Origin: Halorhabdus sp. BNX81
GTDB lineage: Archaea; Halobacteriota; Halobacteria; Halobacteriales; Haloarculaceae
NCBI RefSeq assembly: GCF_029229925.1
Contig: NZ_CP107254.1
Location: 1,674,001-1,738,000, forward strand
Length of the DNA: 64,000 nucleotides
Direction of reading: 5' to 3'
A program made the position numbers and the translations under genes. Position 1 is the first letter of the stretch. Each line of letters begins with the position of its first letter. The notes under the pieces are model-generated. The model ran no database searches. It saw nothing but the letters and a program-made list of their open reading frames with translations, and was not told the DNA's origin. Below are positions 1 to 8,998 of this stretch, one piece after another.

Positions 1-1908
1 ATCGCCGGTCGCAACCGCGTCGTGTCTGGCGTTTGCTGCCAGTTCCCGGGCGTCCTCAGTCACTTCTTTCTGGCTTGCGCTGGCTTTGACCTGATAGACG
101 ACCTTGGTCGCCTGCCGATCTTCGGTGAGGTACTCCCGGGCCTGTTCGCCGGATTCGGACGCCAGCAACTCGTCGTAGATCGGCTCCAGGTTTCGGTCAG
201 GGACGTCGTTTTCGGTGAGGTCGTTGCGCTGGAGACGGGCCGCGAACCCCTCGTCATTCTCGGCGTGTGATCGGATCACGTCGATGATGCCTTCTGAGAC
301 GGCGCGACCGTCCTCCCGGACGAACGAGTCGGGCGGATCCGTGCCGGTTCGATAGATCGCCTCCAGGGCGTGATTTCGCTGCAGTGGCCCCTCGAGGTAA
401 AGCGTCACCTGTTCGGTGTTGGTCGTCTCGAAGGTATCGGTGATGTAATTCGAGGTGGCCGTGATCTCGAACTCCGAGGGAGCGATTTCGTCGGGAAGCA
501 CGTCGATCTGCGGTGGATGCTCGGCATACGGCAGGAAGTCGTCAGTCTCGAACTTGGACTGGACGTTGGTCGCCGAGTGGGCGGCCCCAGCGGTCACCAG
601 CAGGATGATCGCCACGAGGACGACCGGGTGGCGCTTGGCCATCACGGCGCTGGAACGAAGCGCGGTCCCCAAACGCGATCCCTCGCCGCCAAGCGGCGTC
701 ATCGAGAACTGCCCGATGCCGTGGGCCGCGCGCCAGTGATCCGTGCGGACTTTCAGCGCCGGGAGGAACACACCAAAGACCGCGAGAGTGAATACCATGC
801 CGATCGCGACGACCAGGCCGAACTCCCGGACGGGTGCCAGCGCGCTGGTGACGTTCGCCGAGAACCCGATGACGTTCGTCACGGCGACGATGAAGAACGC
901 CACGAGCAGCCCTCGCGTGGCGGTTGCCATGCTTTCGTCGACCGACCGGCCGTCGACACGCTCCTCGCGATACCGATTGACCGCGTGAATCCCGAAGTCG
1001 ATGCCGACCCCGAGCAACAGGACGGGGACAGCGATCATCATGAGGTTGAACGGGATCCCAACCAGGCCCATGAATCCGAACGTCCAGACGATGGCCATGA
1101 GCAGACTGATCAGCGCGAGCACGAGGTCGATCGGATCGCGATAGGCCACAGTTAGGAAAGCGAGGATCAGGACGATCACGACCGGCACGATCAACGACAG
1201 CGACTCGAAGATGGCCCGGTCGAACCCCGCCTGCTGGATCGCCGATCCGAACACGCGCACGTCGCCGTCGCCGGTCTCGGCAGTCACTTGCACGCGCTGC
1301 TGGACGGCTTCAAGCGTCGAATCGTCTCCCTCCGGAACCGCGTGAGAGACGAGTACCATCGTCGCCGATGCCCGGGGCTGGTTGGGGTTGAGGTCCTCGC
1401 TCAGCAACTGGGTTATCCCCGGTCGTCGGTCGAGCAACGTCCGGGCCGCGTCCCGGACTTCCGCGGGCGTCGCTGTCTCGATGGTCCGGCGCTGGGCCGC
1501 CGTCGTCGTCGCAAAGGGATCGAGGACGCTTGCAGTCCCGGACGCGATACCGGTCACCGCACGCACCCGGAGCGACGGATCGGCTTCTAGCTCCGCCTGG
1601 AGTTCGAGCAGCCGAAGCAGCGACGGCTTCGAGAACACATTCTCGCTGGTGAGGACGACCTGCGTCGAGTCCTCACCGGCCTCGAAGGTCGATCCGAACT
1701 GATTGTCGACGAACGCCTGGGTGTGATGTTCGGGGACGCTCTCGAAGAACCGCTGGGTACCGGAGTCGATGCCCACGCCAGGGATCCCGAAAGCGAACCC
1801 AGCCGTCACCACGAGAAAGGCCAGGACAACGCGGCCGGGCCGATCGACGATCACCCGACCGATCCCATCGACGACCCGCTCGTGATCAACAACCGAGGTC
1901 ACGGCCAT
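1..1908 (-). CDS. RND/MMPL-family exporter, 3' end cut by window edge
   Basis: Membrane exporter of the RND superfamily (MMPL/HAE3-like branch), which moves lipids or hydrophobic compounds by proton or ion coupling. The frame is open without a stop from the ATG at 1908 to the left edge (at least 636 residues). The first about 30 residues are hydrophilic, then a transmembrane helix leads into an extracytoplasmic part containing GIDSGTQRFFE. Further on, a dense hydrophobic block includes GVGIDFGIHAVNRYREE, the typical MMPL signature after TM4, followed by a second soluble part near the left edge. The ATG lies one base after the stop of the COG1361-type gene, so the two are translated as one unit. 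Secreted COG1361 proteins beside RND exporters are a common archaeal pairing, and this one is probably the exporter's periplasm-side partner. The substrate cannot be told. Confidence 0.88.
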   Translation of the reverse strand, partial: MAVTSVVDHERVVDGIGRVIVDRPGRVVLAFLVVTAGFAFGIPGVGIDSGTQRFFESVPEHHTQAFVDNQFGSTFEAGEDSTQVVLTSENVFSKPSLLRLLELQAELEADPSLRVRAVTGIASGTASVLDPFATTTAAQRRTIETATPAEVRDAARTLLDRRPGITQLLSEDLNPNQPRASATMVLVSHAVPEGDDSTLEAVQQRVQVTAETGDGDVRVFGSAIQQAGFDRAIFESLSLIVPVVIVLILAFLTVAYRDPIDLVLALISLLMAIVWTFGFMGLVGIPFNLMMIAVPVLLLGVGIDFGIHAVNRYREERVDGRSVDESMATATRGLLVAFFIVAVTNVIGFSANVTSALAPVREFGLVVAIGMVFTLAVFGVFLPALKVRTDHWRAAHGIGQFSMTPLGGEGSRLGTALRSSAVMAKRHPVVLVAIILLVTAGAAHSATNVQSKFETDDFLPYAEHPPQIDVLPDEIAPSEFEITATSNYITDTFETTNTEQVTLYLEGPLQRNHALEAIYRTGTDPPDSFVREDGRAVSEGIIDVIRSHAENDEGFAARLQRNDLTENDVPDRNLEPIYDELLASESGEQAREYLTEDRQATKVVYQVKASASQKEVTEDARELAANARHDAVATGD

Positions 1909-1909
1909 C

Positions 1910-4768
1910 TCACTCGGATTCGTCGACGTCCAGTCGGTCGCTGGATCCATTCCCCGAAGTCACTCGCTGGCGCAGACGACTCCCGATGGCCCGTAGTCGA
2001 GAGGCTGCGCCGACGTACCACCCAAGGGCGATGATGGCGACGAATGCGCCGACACCGCCGAGCACGACGGGGACCCCGAGCGATGACTCCGTCCGCTCGA
2101 TGACGACAGGGATACGGTACGTATCCGAGAGGGCGCTCTCGCCACGCTCGTCGTCGAACCGGAACTCCATCGAGGCCGAATAGGTCTTTTCACTAGCGCT
2201 CCCGTCGGCCGTAATATCGAGTGTGATCGTCGTCGACTCGCCGGGGTCGAGTGCCGAGATGAACGCCGAATCGTCGCCGCTGTCGAGTGGGTCGTCGGTG
2301 AAGAGACTCGCCTGGATGTTCGACAGCGTCTCGTTGCGACGGTTGGTGACCGTCAGCGTCAGTGGCCCGGACTCGCCGGGGGCCAACGTCCCGGTTGTCC
2401 GTTCGAGTGCGAAGGCGTCGCGACTGGCCCCGATGGTGACAGTCACGTCGCGTGTATCGGTCTGTCGGACGTCCATCTGTGGATCCCGATAGCGGGCGGA
2501 GAGTTCGAAGATACGAGGGCCGTGCTCGGCTTCCTCGGTGACGCCGACACGGTAGCGAACGGTCGCGGACTCGTTCGGGCTGAGTGACCCGACAGCATAG
2601 CGGCTGTTGTAAAAGTTGACGTTCCGATCCTGGGTCGAGGCCGTAACGACCAGGCCCTCGACGGAGCGATTTCCGGTGTTGGTCACCGAAACGTGCAGGT
2701 TGCCTTCCTCCCCGACGAAGAGGTCACTCCGGAGGCGGTCGAAACTGAACCGTTGTTCCGGGAGCGGCGTGATACCGACCGCTCGCGTCTGCTCCGGCAT
2801 ATCGTCGCCAGCCTCGTTCTCGTAAGCGACCGCCAGGTTCGCAACGTACTCCCGGACGATGGCGTCGTCGTCGAAGCCTGCCCGGAAGGAAACTGTCCGG
2901 GTCTCACCGACTGCCCACTCGCCGACGTAGGATTGGGCGGTCGGCGTCCCGGTCTGTGGCGGCTCGACGGTAACGCCCTGCGCTTCGATGGGTTCGGCCC
3001 CGCCCGTGCCGAAGAACATCGCGTCGGCGTCCGAACTGGCCGTCACGACAGACTGGGTCGCGTTCACCGGCCCATCGTTCCGAAGCGTCAGCGTCACCCG
3101 ACCGCTGCTTCCCACGGGGACGTCGTGGTCGATCGACTCGACGACGAACTGTGGTTCGCCGGAGGGTCTGAACGCGACCTCGGTGGTCCATTGATTGTCG
3201 TTGTCGTCAGCGTCAGTGTACTCGAAGTCCACGTTCAGGGGGTAGGACCGATTGACGGCGTTCGCGGTCGCGCCGACCCGAAAGGTAAGCCGACGGGTGT
3301 CGTTCACACCCCACTCAGAGACGGTAGCAGTCCCTGACCGGGAGGACTCGGAACCGACATAGATCTCCGAGTCCGGCGTCGACGCCGTCACCGAAACGTC
3401 CGAAAAGTTCGTTTCAGCAACATTGTCGACGACGACAGTGAGCGTCCCAACGCCGTTCGTGGGCACGTCGTGGGTACGACTGACCAGCGAAAAATCGTCG
3501 TGTTCGCCCGGGACGAACTGGAGGAACTCGGTCCGGGTGTTGTCGTTATCGGCGGCGTCAGTGTACTCGAACTCGAGGTCGATCGGATACGGTCGGGCGA
3601 GTGCATCGTCGGTCGTTCCAACCCGAACCGTCACGTTCCTGGTCTCGTTTTCGTGCCACGTCCCGATGGCAGTCGTCGACGACCGTGAGGACTCGTCGCC
3701 GAGGTAGACGTCAGTCGCGGTCGTCGAGGCCGTCACGGTAACGTCTTCGATCGTCTTGCGTGCCATCTGCTCGAGTGAGACCGTCAGTGTCCCCTCCCCA
3801 TTGCGGGGCACGTCGTGGGTGACGTTGACCACGTCGAACCGGGTCCGGTTCCGCGGCGTGATCCCGATCGACTCGCTCGCCGTCTGCTGGGCGTCGTCGC
3901 TGTCGACATACTCGACCGTCACGTCGACCGGATACTCCCGGGCCACGGCGCTGTCAGCAGTCCCCGCACGGAACCGGAGCGTTTTGGATTCATCTGCCCC
4001 CCACGAACCGACATTTGCCTCCGCTGTCGCAGTTCCGGACCCGAAATACAGGTTCGAGTCCCCCGAAGACAGCGAGACTGTCGCCTCCGTCACATCCTCG
4101 TCGCCGGCGTTGCTCATCTCGACGGCGACGGTCCCCTCACCGCCCAGCGGGGCGTCGTGAGAGACGGCCTCGACCTCGAAGCGGGGTTGTGGCTGGATCT
4201 CGACGGTGATCGTGTCCGTATCGGAGCGCTCGGCGGTCGTCTCGTCTCGCAGCCGGTACTCGCCGGTTTCGCCTTTCTCGTAGGTGGCGCGTGACGTGTG
4301 CCGATACTCGCTGGTGACCTCGAGTTCGTACGTTCCGGCCGCTGCGTCCTCGTCGACGACGACACTGAACACCTGCGGGTCGGACGCGTTCCCGTCCTGC
4401 AGTGTGCCGGCGGGTTGGGCGTCGGTCTCGACGGTGAGCGGCGCACCCCTGGTATCAGTGACGTTGACGGAAATCGAACGGGCCTCTGTGACACGGTCGC
4501 GCATCTCCTCGGTGTAGGTGCCGTTACTCCCGAAAGTCGCATCGTTTTCGAGGTAGATCGAGATGGACCCACTCTCACCAGGGTCGAGACGAGCGTCGGG
4601 GGCCGACGCGGAGAGGTCCGGCGTCCCTTCGACAGTCGTGACGTTAGCGGCACGCGCAACGCCCACACCGAACGAGACGACGCCCGCCACGGTACTTCCG
4701 ACGATCATCGTGGTGAGAACGATTGCCGTCACTTTCCGTCGCGGCGCAACTGATCCAGAATGCCCCAT
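1910..4768 (-). CDS. Secreted COG1361-type repeat protein with C-terminal anchor
   Basis: Large exported surface protein of 952 residues. An N-terminal signal segment (about residues 12-40, ending near ARAAN) is followed by at least six related beta-sandwich repeats of about 120 residues. Each repeat has a phrase like F-x-V-x-x-x-x-HDVPxxGxGTLTVxL and a later W-x-x-x-x-TRxxxFRxG-x-x-x-x-AxxxxYPxxxxxxYxD. A single membrane helix (about residues 905-925, VPVVLGGVGAFVAIIALGW) anchors the C-terminus, leaving a short acidic cytoplasmic tail. This layout matches the archaeal COG1361 (S-layer/CARDB-like) proteins that accompany RND exporters. The RND start codon follows its stop by one base. Upstream, an AT-rich box about 27-32 bases before the ATG suggests a leaderless or nearly leaderless mRNA. 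Function beyond being the exporter's extracellular partner is inferred. Confidence 0.85.
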   Translation of the reverse strand: MGHSGSVAPRRKVTAIVLTTMIVGSTVAGVVSFGVGVARAANVTTVEGTPDLSASAPDARLDPGESGSISIYLENDATFGSNGTYTEEMRDRVTEARSISVNVTDTRGAPLTVETDAQPAGTLQDGNASDPQVFSVVVDEDAAAGTYELEVTSEYRHTSRATYEKGETGEYRLRDETTAERSDTDTITVEIQPQPRFEVEAVSHDAPLGGEGTVAVEMSNAGDEDVTEATVSLSSGDSNLYFGSGTATAEANVGSWGADESKTLRFRAGTADSAVAREYPVDVTVEYVDSDDAQQTASESIGITPRNRTRFDVVNVTHDVPRNGEGTLTVSLEQMARKTIEDVTVTASTTATDVYLGDESSRSSTTAIGTWHENETRNVTVRVGTTDDALARPYPIDLEFEYTDAADNDNTRTEFLQFVPGEHDDFSLVSRTHDVPTNGVGTLTVVVDNVAETNFSDVSVTASTPDSEIYVGSESSRSGTATVSEWGVNDTRRLTFRVGATANAVNRSYPLNVDFEYTDADDNDNQWTTEVAFRPSGEPQFVVESIDHDVPVGSSGRVTLTLRNDGPVNATQSVVTASSDADAMFFGTGGAEPIEAQGVTVEPPQTGTPTAQSYVGEWAVGETRTVSFRAGFDDDAIVREYVANLAVAYENEAGDDMPEQTRAVGITPLPEQRFSFDRLRSDLFVGEEGNLHVSVTNTGNRSVEGLVVTASTQDRNVNFYNSRYAVGSLSPNESATVRYRVGVTEEAEHGPRIFELSARYRDPQMDVRQTDTRDVTVTIGASRDAFALERTTGTLAPGESGPLTLTVTNRRNETLSNIQASLFTDDPLDSGDDSAFISALDPGESTTITLDITADGSASEKTYSASMEFRFDDERGESALSDTYRIPVVIERTESSLGVPVVLGGVGAFVAIIALGWYVGAASRLRAIGSRLRQRVTSGNGSSDRLDVDESE

Positions 4769-4929
4769 CGTACGTTTGTGTTCTTCGAGGACCGACTAAA
4801 CGATTTGCAAACGCTAAACAACTATCTATACGTTTATTTTGGTTAGTATCGATAAGAGTGCCGGGTGATGTCTCCTCTGTGTGCTGAATTCACTCGCTCA
4901 GGTTCGGGACAAACAAACTCGTCGAAGTG

Positions 4930-4935
4930 TATATA
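4930..4935 (+). promoter_or_regulatory. TATA box of TrmB-type regulator; decides its start
   Basis: TATATA sits 27 bases before the A of the ATG at 4960, the spacing at which archaeal transcription begins on the start codon. This favours a leaderless mRNA starting at 4960 over the in-frame GTG at 4927, which lies upstream of the box. Confidence 0.6.
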
Positions 4936-4959
4936 GGTGATCGAGGCGGATTTTCGCTC

Positions 4960-5769
4960 ATGGTTAACCTGTGTGACCTTGGATTGTCGAGCTACGAGGA
5001 CCAGGCATACCGGACCATGCTGGGTCACGGCCCGGTCTCGGCGATGGACCTCGCCCAGGCGAGCGATGTCCCGGAGGGGCGAATCTACGACGTCCTCGAT
5101 AGCCTGGAGACCCGGGGGCTGGTTCGCTGCCAGACTCACAGCCGACCGAAGCAGTATCTCGCGGTCGAACCGGAAGCGGCGATCGATCGACTCGTCGAAA
5201 CCCGTTCCAGAGAACTGCGCGAGGAGATCAATCGCTACGAAGTCGTGGGTAATCGACTCATCGACGAGCTCTCCGCGGACGGATCCGTGTCCGAACAGTT
5301 TCTGACGACGGCGATCGGCGTCGAGGACGCAACCGAGTTGTTACTCGAACGCATCGCCGTCGCCGACGAGCAGGTGGTGATGGTCGCGGACATCTTCACA
5401 TCGGAGTTCGACGTCGCCGAGATGGGGCCGGACATCCTCGATCACATCGCCGACGCCATCGAACGCGGCGTCGACGTCTCGATGCTGGTTCCCCATCGGC
5501 TGGTCGACGCCGTACCGGGCGGATTTATCGACCGAATCGAACGCGAACCGTTCACCGACGACGGCTTCGCCGTGCGGACGACCGACCAGCTGTATGGGGC
5601 GTTCTTTCTTCTCGACCACGTCGAGCTGTGTTTCGATGTCGTGAACCCGATGGAACGTGACGCGATGATCGGACTGATCAACGTCAAAGACCCATCGTTC
5701 GCACTCGAACTGGAGTCACAGTTCCGAAAACACTGGGAAGAAGCTACTCGGTACGAACCCGGACTGTAA
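4960..5769 (+). CDS. TrmB-family transcriptional regulator
   Basis: Predicted regulator of 269 residues. Residues about 1-75 form a TrmB-type winged helix (LGLSSYEDQAYRTML, then DVPEGRIYDVLDSLETRGLV), followed by a short coiled-coil and a C-terminal half resembling the TrmB effector or phospholipase-D-like domain (VVMVADIFTSEFDV onward). TrmB proteins usually sense sugars or other small molecules. This one lies divergent to the COG1361/RND exporter pair with about 190 bases between starts, so it may control the exporter; that is inference. The start at 4960 is chosen because the TATA box lies upstream of it and because the helix-turn-helix begins right after it. An upstream GTG at 4927 would add 11 residues that include the promoter sequence. 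Confidence 0.85.
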   Translation: MVNLCDLGLSSYEDQAYRTMLGHGPVSAMDLAQASDVPEGRIYDVLDSLETRGLVRCQTHSRPKQYLAVEPEAAIDRLVETRSRELREEINRYEVVGNRLIDELSADGSVSEQFLTTAIGVEDATELLLERIAVADEQVVMVADIFTSEFDVAEMGPDILDHIADAIERGVDVSMLVPHRLVDAVPGGFIDRIEREPFTDDGFAVRTTDQLYGAFFLLDHVELCFDVVNPMERDAMIGLINVKDPSFALELESQFRKHWEEATRYEPGL

Positions 5770-5813
5770 ACGCGCGTCCTGCCCTGGGCTGACGCGGTTG
5801 TGAACAGGCGAAA

Positions 5814-6497
5814 TTACAGCTCGACCCATTCGCTCGGTTCGGCGGTCAGCCCACGGACGCGAGCTTCTCGCTTCCCGTCGGTTTCGCGGATCTCGATCAT
5901 GCCGTCGAAGGCCTGCTTGATGACCTGGAGCGTCTGCTCGTCGTGTGCGCTGGCGTCGATCGTAAACAGACCGAGGTATTCGGCCGCCTCCAGTCGCGAA
6001 GAGAGAACGTGACAGAACTTGAACACCGTCTTGCGGTCGGTGTAGGTCAGCATCGTCGACAGCGAGGACAGCGCAAGCCGTCCCCGATCCGCCCCGCGGC
6101 CATGGAGGGCTTCGAGTCCTTCCGTGATCCCGATGCCGATGCCAGTCAGGTCGCCGGGCGAGCCCACGTGATGGACGAACGCATCGCCCGTCTCGGACTC
6201 GGTGGTCTGTTGATCGCCGGCACAGTCGATGACGCCGAGTTCGAACTCGTCGGTGCCGGCTCGATCGGCGAATTCGTCAATGACAGTCGTCGCTCGGTCC
6301 CCCGTCGAGACGATGATTGCCCCCTGATTGTCCGTGACGCCGTCCGCCAGAATATCGTAGGCCAGCCCCTGCTTGCCGGTCATCGCGGGACCGGTGATCA
6401 GAATGCTCGACCCGGGCCTAACAGCCTCGAGGGGCTCTACATCGAGTACTGATGAGAGGTCGTACATTGTCCCAGGTTGATCAGTGTTCGTCGCCAT
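5814..6497 (-). CDS. RecA/KaiC-like ATPase of haloarchaeal signalling type
   Basis: Cytoplasmic P-loop protein of 227 residues with a RecA-superfamily fold. The Walker A-like motif is GPAMTGKQ (about residues 36-43) and the later strand GRLALSSLSTMLTYTD is in the position of a KaiC Walker B region. It is shorter than KaiC and lacks a second domain, resembling the haloarchaeal proteins annotated as HTR-like or DUF7504 (family name from memory). It overlaps the upstream HalX response-regulator gene by 17 bases, so the two are co-translated and likely act in the same signalling path. The partner and output are unknown. Confidence 0.75.
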   Translation of the reverse strand: MATNTDQPGTMYDLSSVLDVEPLEAVRPGSSILITGPAMTGKQGLAYDILADGVTDNQGAIIVSTGDRATTVIDEFADRAGTDEFELGVIDCAGDQQTTESETGDAFVHHVGSPGDLTGIGIGITEGLEALHGRGADRGRLALSSLSTMLTYTDRKTVFKFCHVLSSRLEAAEYLGLFTIDASAHDEQTLQVIKQAFDGMIEIRETDGKREARVRGLTAEPSEWVEL

Positions 6498-7065
6498 TGC
6501 TCAACTCCCGAAGCGTTGCGATGAAGTCCTCGTCGTCTTCGACGCCGCCCAGCGTGTCCGAGAGGTCATCGTTGAGAGCGTCGACACGCGAAGACAGTTG
6601 CTGATATTCCTCACTTTCGGCGAGTTCGGCGTGGCTCTTTGTCGCTTCTAGCGTCGCTTGCTTTTCGACCAGCGAGTAGTACTCCTGTAGTAGATCGTCA
6701 TAGGTCGACCGTTCCAGCAGATTTGACACCGTCTCGTGGAGTTCGTTACTCCGGATCGGTTTGGTTAGATACGAGTCGAATCCCATCTCGAGGATATCGA
6801 AGTCGGGTTCGACGGCAGTCACCATCGCGACGCGACAGTTACTGTCGCTCTCCCGGATCCGTTCGAGTACCTCGTCGCCCGACAACCCCGGCATCATGCG
6901 GTCGAGCAACACCACGTCGACACTGTCGTCGAGACACTCGAGGGCTTCGGACCCGCTTTCGGCCATACGAACCTCGTACTCGTCCTGTAACCAGAGATTG
7001 TACGTCTCGGCGACGTCCGGCTCGTCTTCAACAATGAGGACGACTGGTGGTTCGGACCCTGACAT
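6481..7065 (-). CDS. HalX-type response regulator
   Basis: Two-domain signalling protein of 194 residues. Residues about 7-120 are a receiver domain with the acidic pair in VLIVEDEPD, the phospho-acceptor Asp in VVLLDRMMPG, a conserved Thr in VAMVTA and Lys in YLTKPI. Residues about 125-190 are the alpha-helical HalX domain, specific to haloarchaeal response regulators and lacking a classical DNA-binding fold. The 3' end overlaps the KaiC-like ATPase gene by 17 bases. No histidine kinase lies directly beside it; the nearest is about 2 kb away, so the cognate kinase is uncertain. Confidence 0.9.
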   Translation of the reverse strand: MSGSEPPVVLIVEDEPDVAETYNLWLQDEYEVRMAESGSEALECLDDSVDVVLLDRMMPGLSGDEVLERIRESDSNCRVAMVTAVEPDFDILEMGFDSYLTKPIRSNELHETVSNLLERSTYDDLLQEYYSLVEKQATLEATKSHAELAESEEYQQLSSRVDALNDDLSDTLGGVEDDEDFIATLRELSNGDEH

Positions 7066-7210
7066 CGGCCATCTATCTCGTGGTAATTACCTCCTGGTAC
7101 ATAGCCCTGTGGGTCTTGGTGGCCCGACCCGGATACGCTGACAAGTTCGGCATACCACTCCCGAATGACAACCCGAACGGCTCAAGCGTGTTGAGGGGCT
7201 TGCCACCCGT

Positions 7211-7786
7211 ATGATCCGGAATCTGGCGACTGGCGTCGATGGCTTCACCAGCAACGTGTTTCTCGTGACCGGCGACCGAGATGTCCTCGTCGACGTCGGC
7301 AACGACTTCGATGTCGTGGCTCGCGTCCGTGAACACGTCGAGGACCTCGACGCCGTCGTCCTGACTCACACCCATCCCGACCACGTCGGTAACCTCGGGA
7401 CAGTCACGGATGCCTTCGACGTCACTGTCGAAGGATACGACGTCGACGCGCCCGGCGTCGAACAAGCCATCGAAGACGGCGACGACATCGTCATGGGCGA
7501 GCACACTTACACGGCCCTACACACGCCCGGCCACAAAGACGACCACCTCTGTCTGTACGCGGCTGAACCAGCCATTCTCTTTGCAGGCGATCTGGTCTTT
7601 TCGAACGGCGGCTTCGGCCGGACGGATCTCGAAGAAGGCGATCGATCCGTCCTCGTCGAAAGTATCCAGCGTGTTTTAGAGACGGTCGGCGATGATCTTG
7701 ACGTAATGTACGCCGGCCACGGCCGGAGCGTCCAGACTGACCCGTACCGCAACATCGAACTCGCCGCCCAGGCCGCCAGGTTCTGA
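7211..7786 (+). CDS. Metallo-beta-lactamase-fold hydrolase
   Basis: Zinc hydrolase of 191 residues with the full MBL-fold metal site: THTHPDHVGN (HxHxDH), a later His in LHTPGH, Asp in LFAGDLVF and a C-terminal His in MYAGHGRS. It resembles the glyoxalase II-like subgroup, but the substrate cannot be predicted. Transcribed alone, diverging from the HalX gene and converging on the P-loop ATPase gene. Confidence 0.85.
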   Translation: MIRNLATGVDGFTSNVFLVTGDRDVLVDVGNDFDVVARVREHVEDLDAVVLTHTHPDHVGNLGTVTDAFDVTVEGYDVDAPGVEQAIEDGDDIVMGEHTYTALHTPGHKDDHLCLYAAEPAILFAGDLVFSNGGFGRTDLEEGDRSVLVESIQRVLETVGDDLDVMYAGHGRSVQTDPYRNIELAAQAARF

Positions 7787-7807
7787 GTCGCTCGTTCGAC
7801 CCGCCAC

Positions 7808-8611
7808 TCACTCGAAAGCTGTAGCCAGCAACGCATCGTAGGCGTGTTCGTACGCTTCGGCGACCACAACCGGGTCCTGTCGCTGGTCAGCCCCAAGGGC
7901 CGGCAACGTCACGGAAGCGACCGGATCGGTAAGGTCAGTCACCGCGGACACCCGCTCTTCGAGTTGGCCTTCCTTCGCTGACCCTGAAGCCACGCGACAG
8001 GCCTTCTCGTATCGGCTTCCCGGATAGATCCGAGCGCGGCGTGGTTCGACGACCGCGACGGCATCCGGCCGGAGATCCGACAGCGGCCGGGCGATGTTGC
8101 CGTAGGATTCGACGACGGCTCGATCGGCCGATTCGATCGTCTCGCGAATCGATTCCAACGCCGGGAGATGATGGCGCTGCATCACGCCGTTGAATTCCTG
8201 CAGCGAGTCGACGGCGACAGCCGCCGAAAGCGGCAAATTCTCGCGTGCAGACTCCGGCAGCTCGACGGTCCCGTTGACGACGTAGCGATCACCGATCCGA
8301 TCGACCAGAAACTCCCGATCGGACTGGCCAAGCAAGCCAGACCCACCGCTCGGTTCCGGCCGCCAGAGGCGATGGATCGGGTTCAGTGATTCGGCCGAGC
8401 GCTCGCCTGGGCTCGCCGTGGCAAGTCGTCTGGCGTCCTTGCCATAGAGTCGTCCGTCTCCGACGGCCCGGTGATAGTCGTCGTGGTCGAACCAGTAGTC
8501 GTTCCCCGCGCGCGGTTTGAACCCCACCGCTCCAGTATGTTCGAGCAACCCAGTCGAGAACGTGGTCTTGCCCGCGTCGACGCGGTCGGCCCCGGCGACG
8601 AGCAGGTTCAT
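7808..8611 (-). CDS. P-loop ATPase, dethiobiotin synthetase-like fold
   Basis: Predicted ATPase of 267 residues. The N-terminus MNLLVAGADRVDAGKTT carries a Walker A of the deviant SIMIBI/dethiobiotin-synthetase type, followed by KPRAGNDYW. The middle contains VVESYGNIARPL, in the place of the Mg-binding region. It is translated with the upstream DUF5827-like gene through a four-base overlap (8608-8611), so the two products probably act together. The haloarchaeal family is conserved but uncharacterised as far as I know. Substrate and role are unknown. Confidence 0.7.
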   Translation of the reverse strand: MNLLVAGADRVDAGKTTFSTGLLEHTGAVGFKPRAGNDYWFDHDDYHRAVGDGRLYGKDARRLATASPGERSAESLNPIHRLWRPEPSGGSGLLGQSDREFLVDRIGDRYVVNGTVELPESARENLPLSAAVAVDSLQEFNGVMQRHHLPALESIRETIESADRAVVESYGNIARPLSDLRPDAVAVVEPRRARIYPGSRYEKACRVASGSAKEGQLEERVSAVTDLTDPVASVTLPALGADQRQDPVVVAEAYEHAYDALLATAFE

Positions 8612-8880
8612 GCGTCGGCGGCGAGTCCGTAATAGCCCGGTTCGGTATCGCCCGATGGCTCGGCAAAGACGAACGCATCGGCGTGGTTCAACACCCAGGG
8701 GATCGCCCAGTCCAGCAGGACGTTCTCGGTCTCGACGTCGAGTTCCGCGTCAGGATCGACGCCCTGTAACAAGCGCGCAATCTCGTAGATCGTGTACATC
8801 CTATCGGCCGCAAGAACCTCCTCGGGGTCACGAAACTCCAGGGGCCGCAGGTCATCGAAGTCAGCTCTCGGTCGTGGCAT
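8608..8880 (-). CDS. Small conserved haloarchaeal protein, DUF5827-like
   Basis: Acidic protein of 90 residues, starting MPRPRADFDDLRPLEFRDP. It has no membrane segment or known catalytic motif. The sequence looks like the haloarchaeal family annotated DUF5827 (recalled, not checked). I choose the ATG at 8880; an in-frame start further upstream would add 40 basic, unconserved-looking residues reaching into the promoter of the neighbouring kinase gene. It overlaps the P-loop ATPase by four bases, suggesting a shared job. Confidence 0.7.
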   Translation of the reverse strand: MPRPRADFDDLRPLEFRDPEEVLAADRMYTIYEIARLLQGVDPDAELDVETENVLLDWAIPWVLNHADAFVFAEPSGDTEPGYYGLAADA

Positions 8881-8998
8881 AGCTGCCCGTAGCGTCCGTC
8901 GGCGCCTAAATCCCTCGAAACACGGACCGATCCCGTAAACGAGTCCGCTCGAACCCAACGGTTCCGGTTTTATTAATGTGAGTGTGTAATATGTCAGC

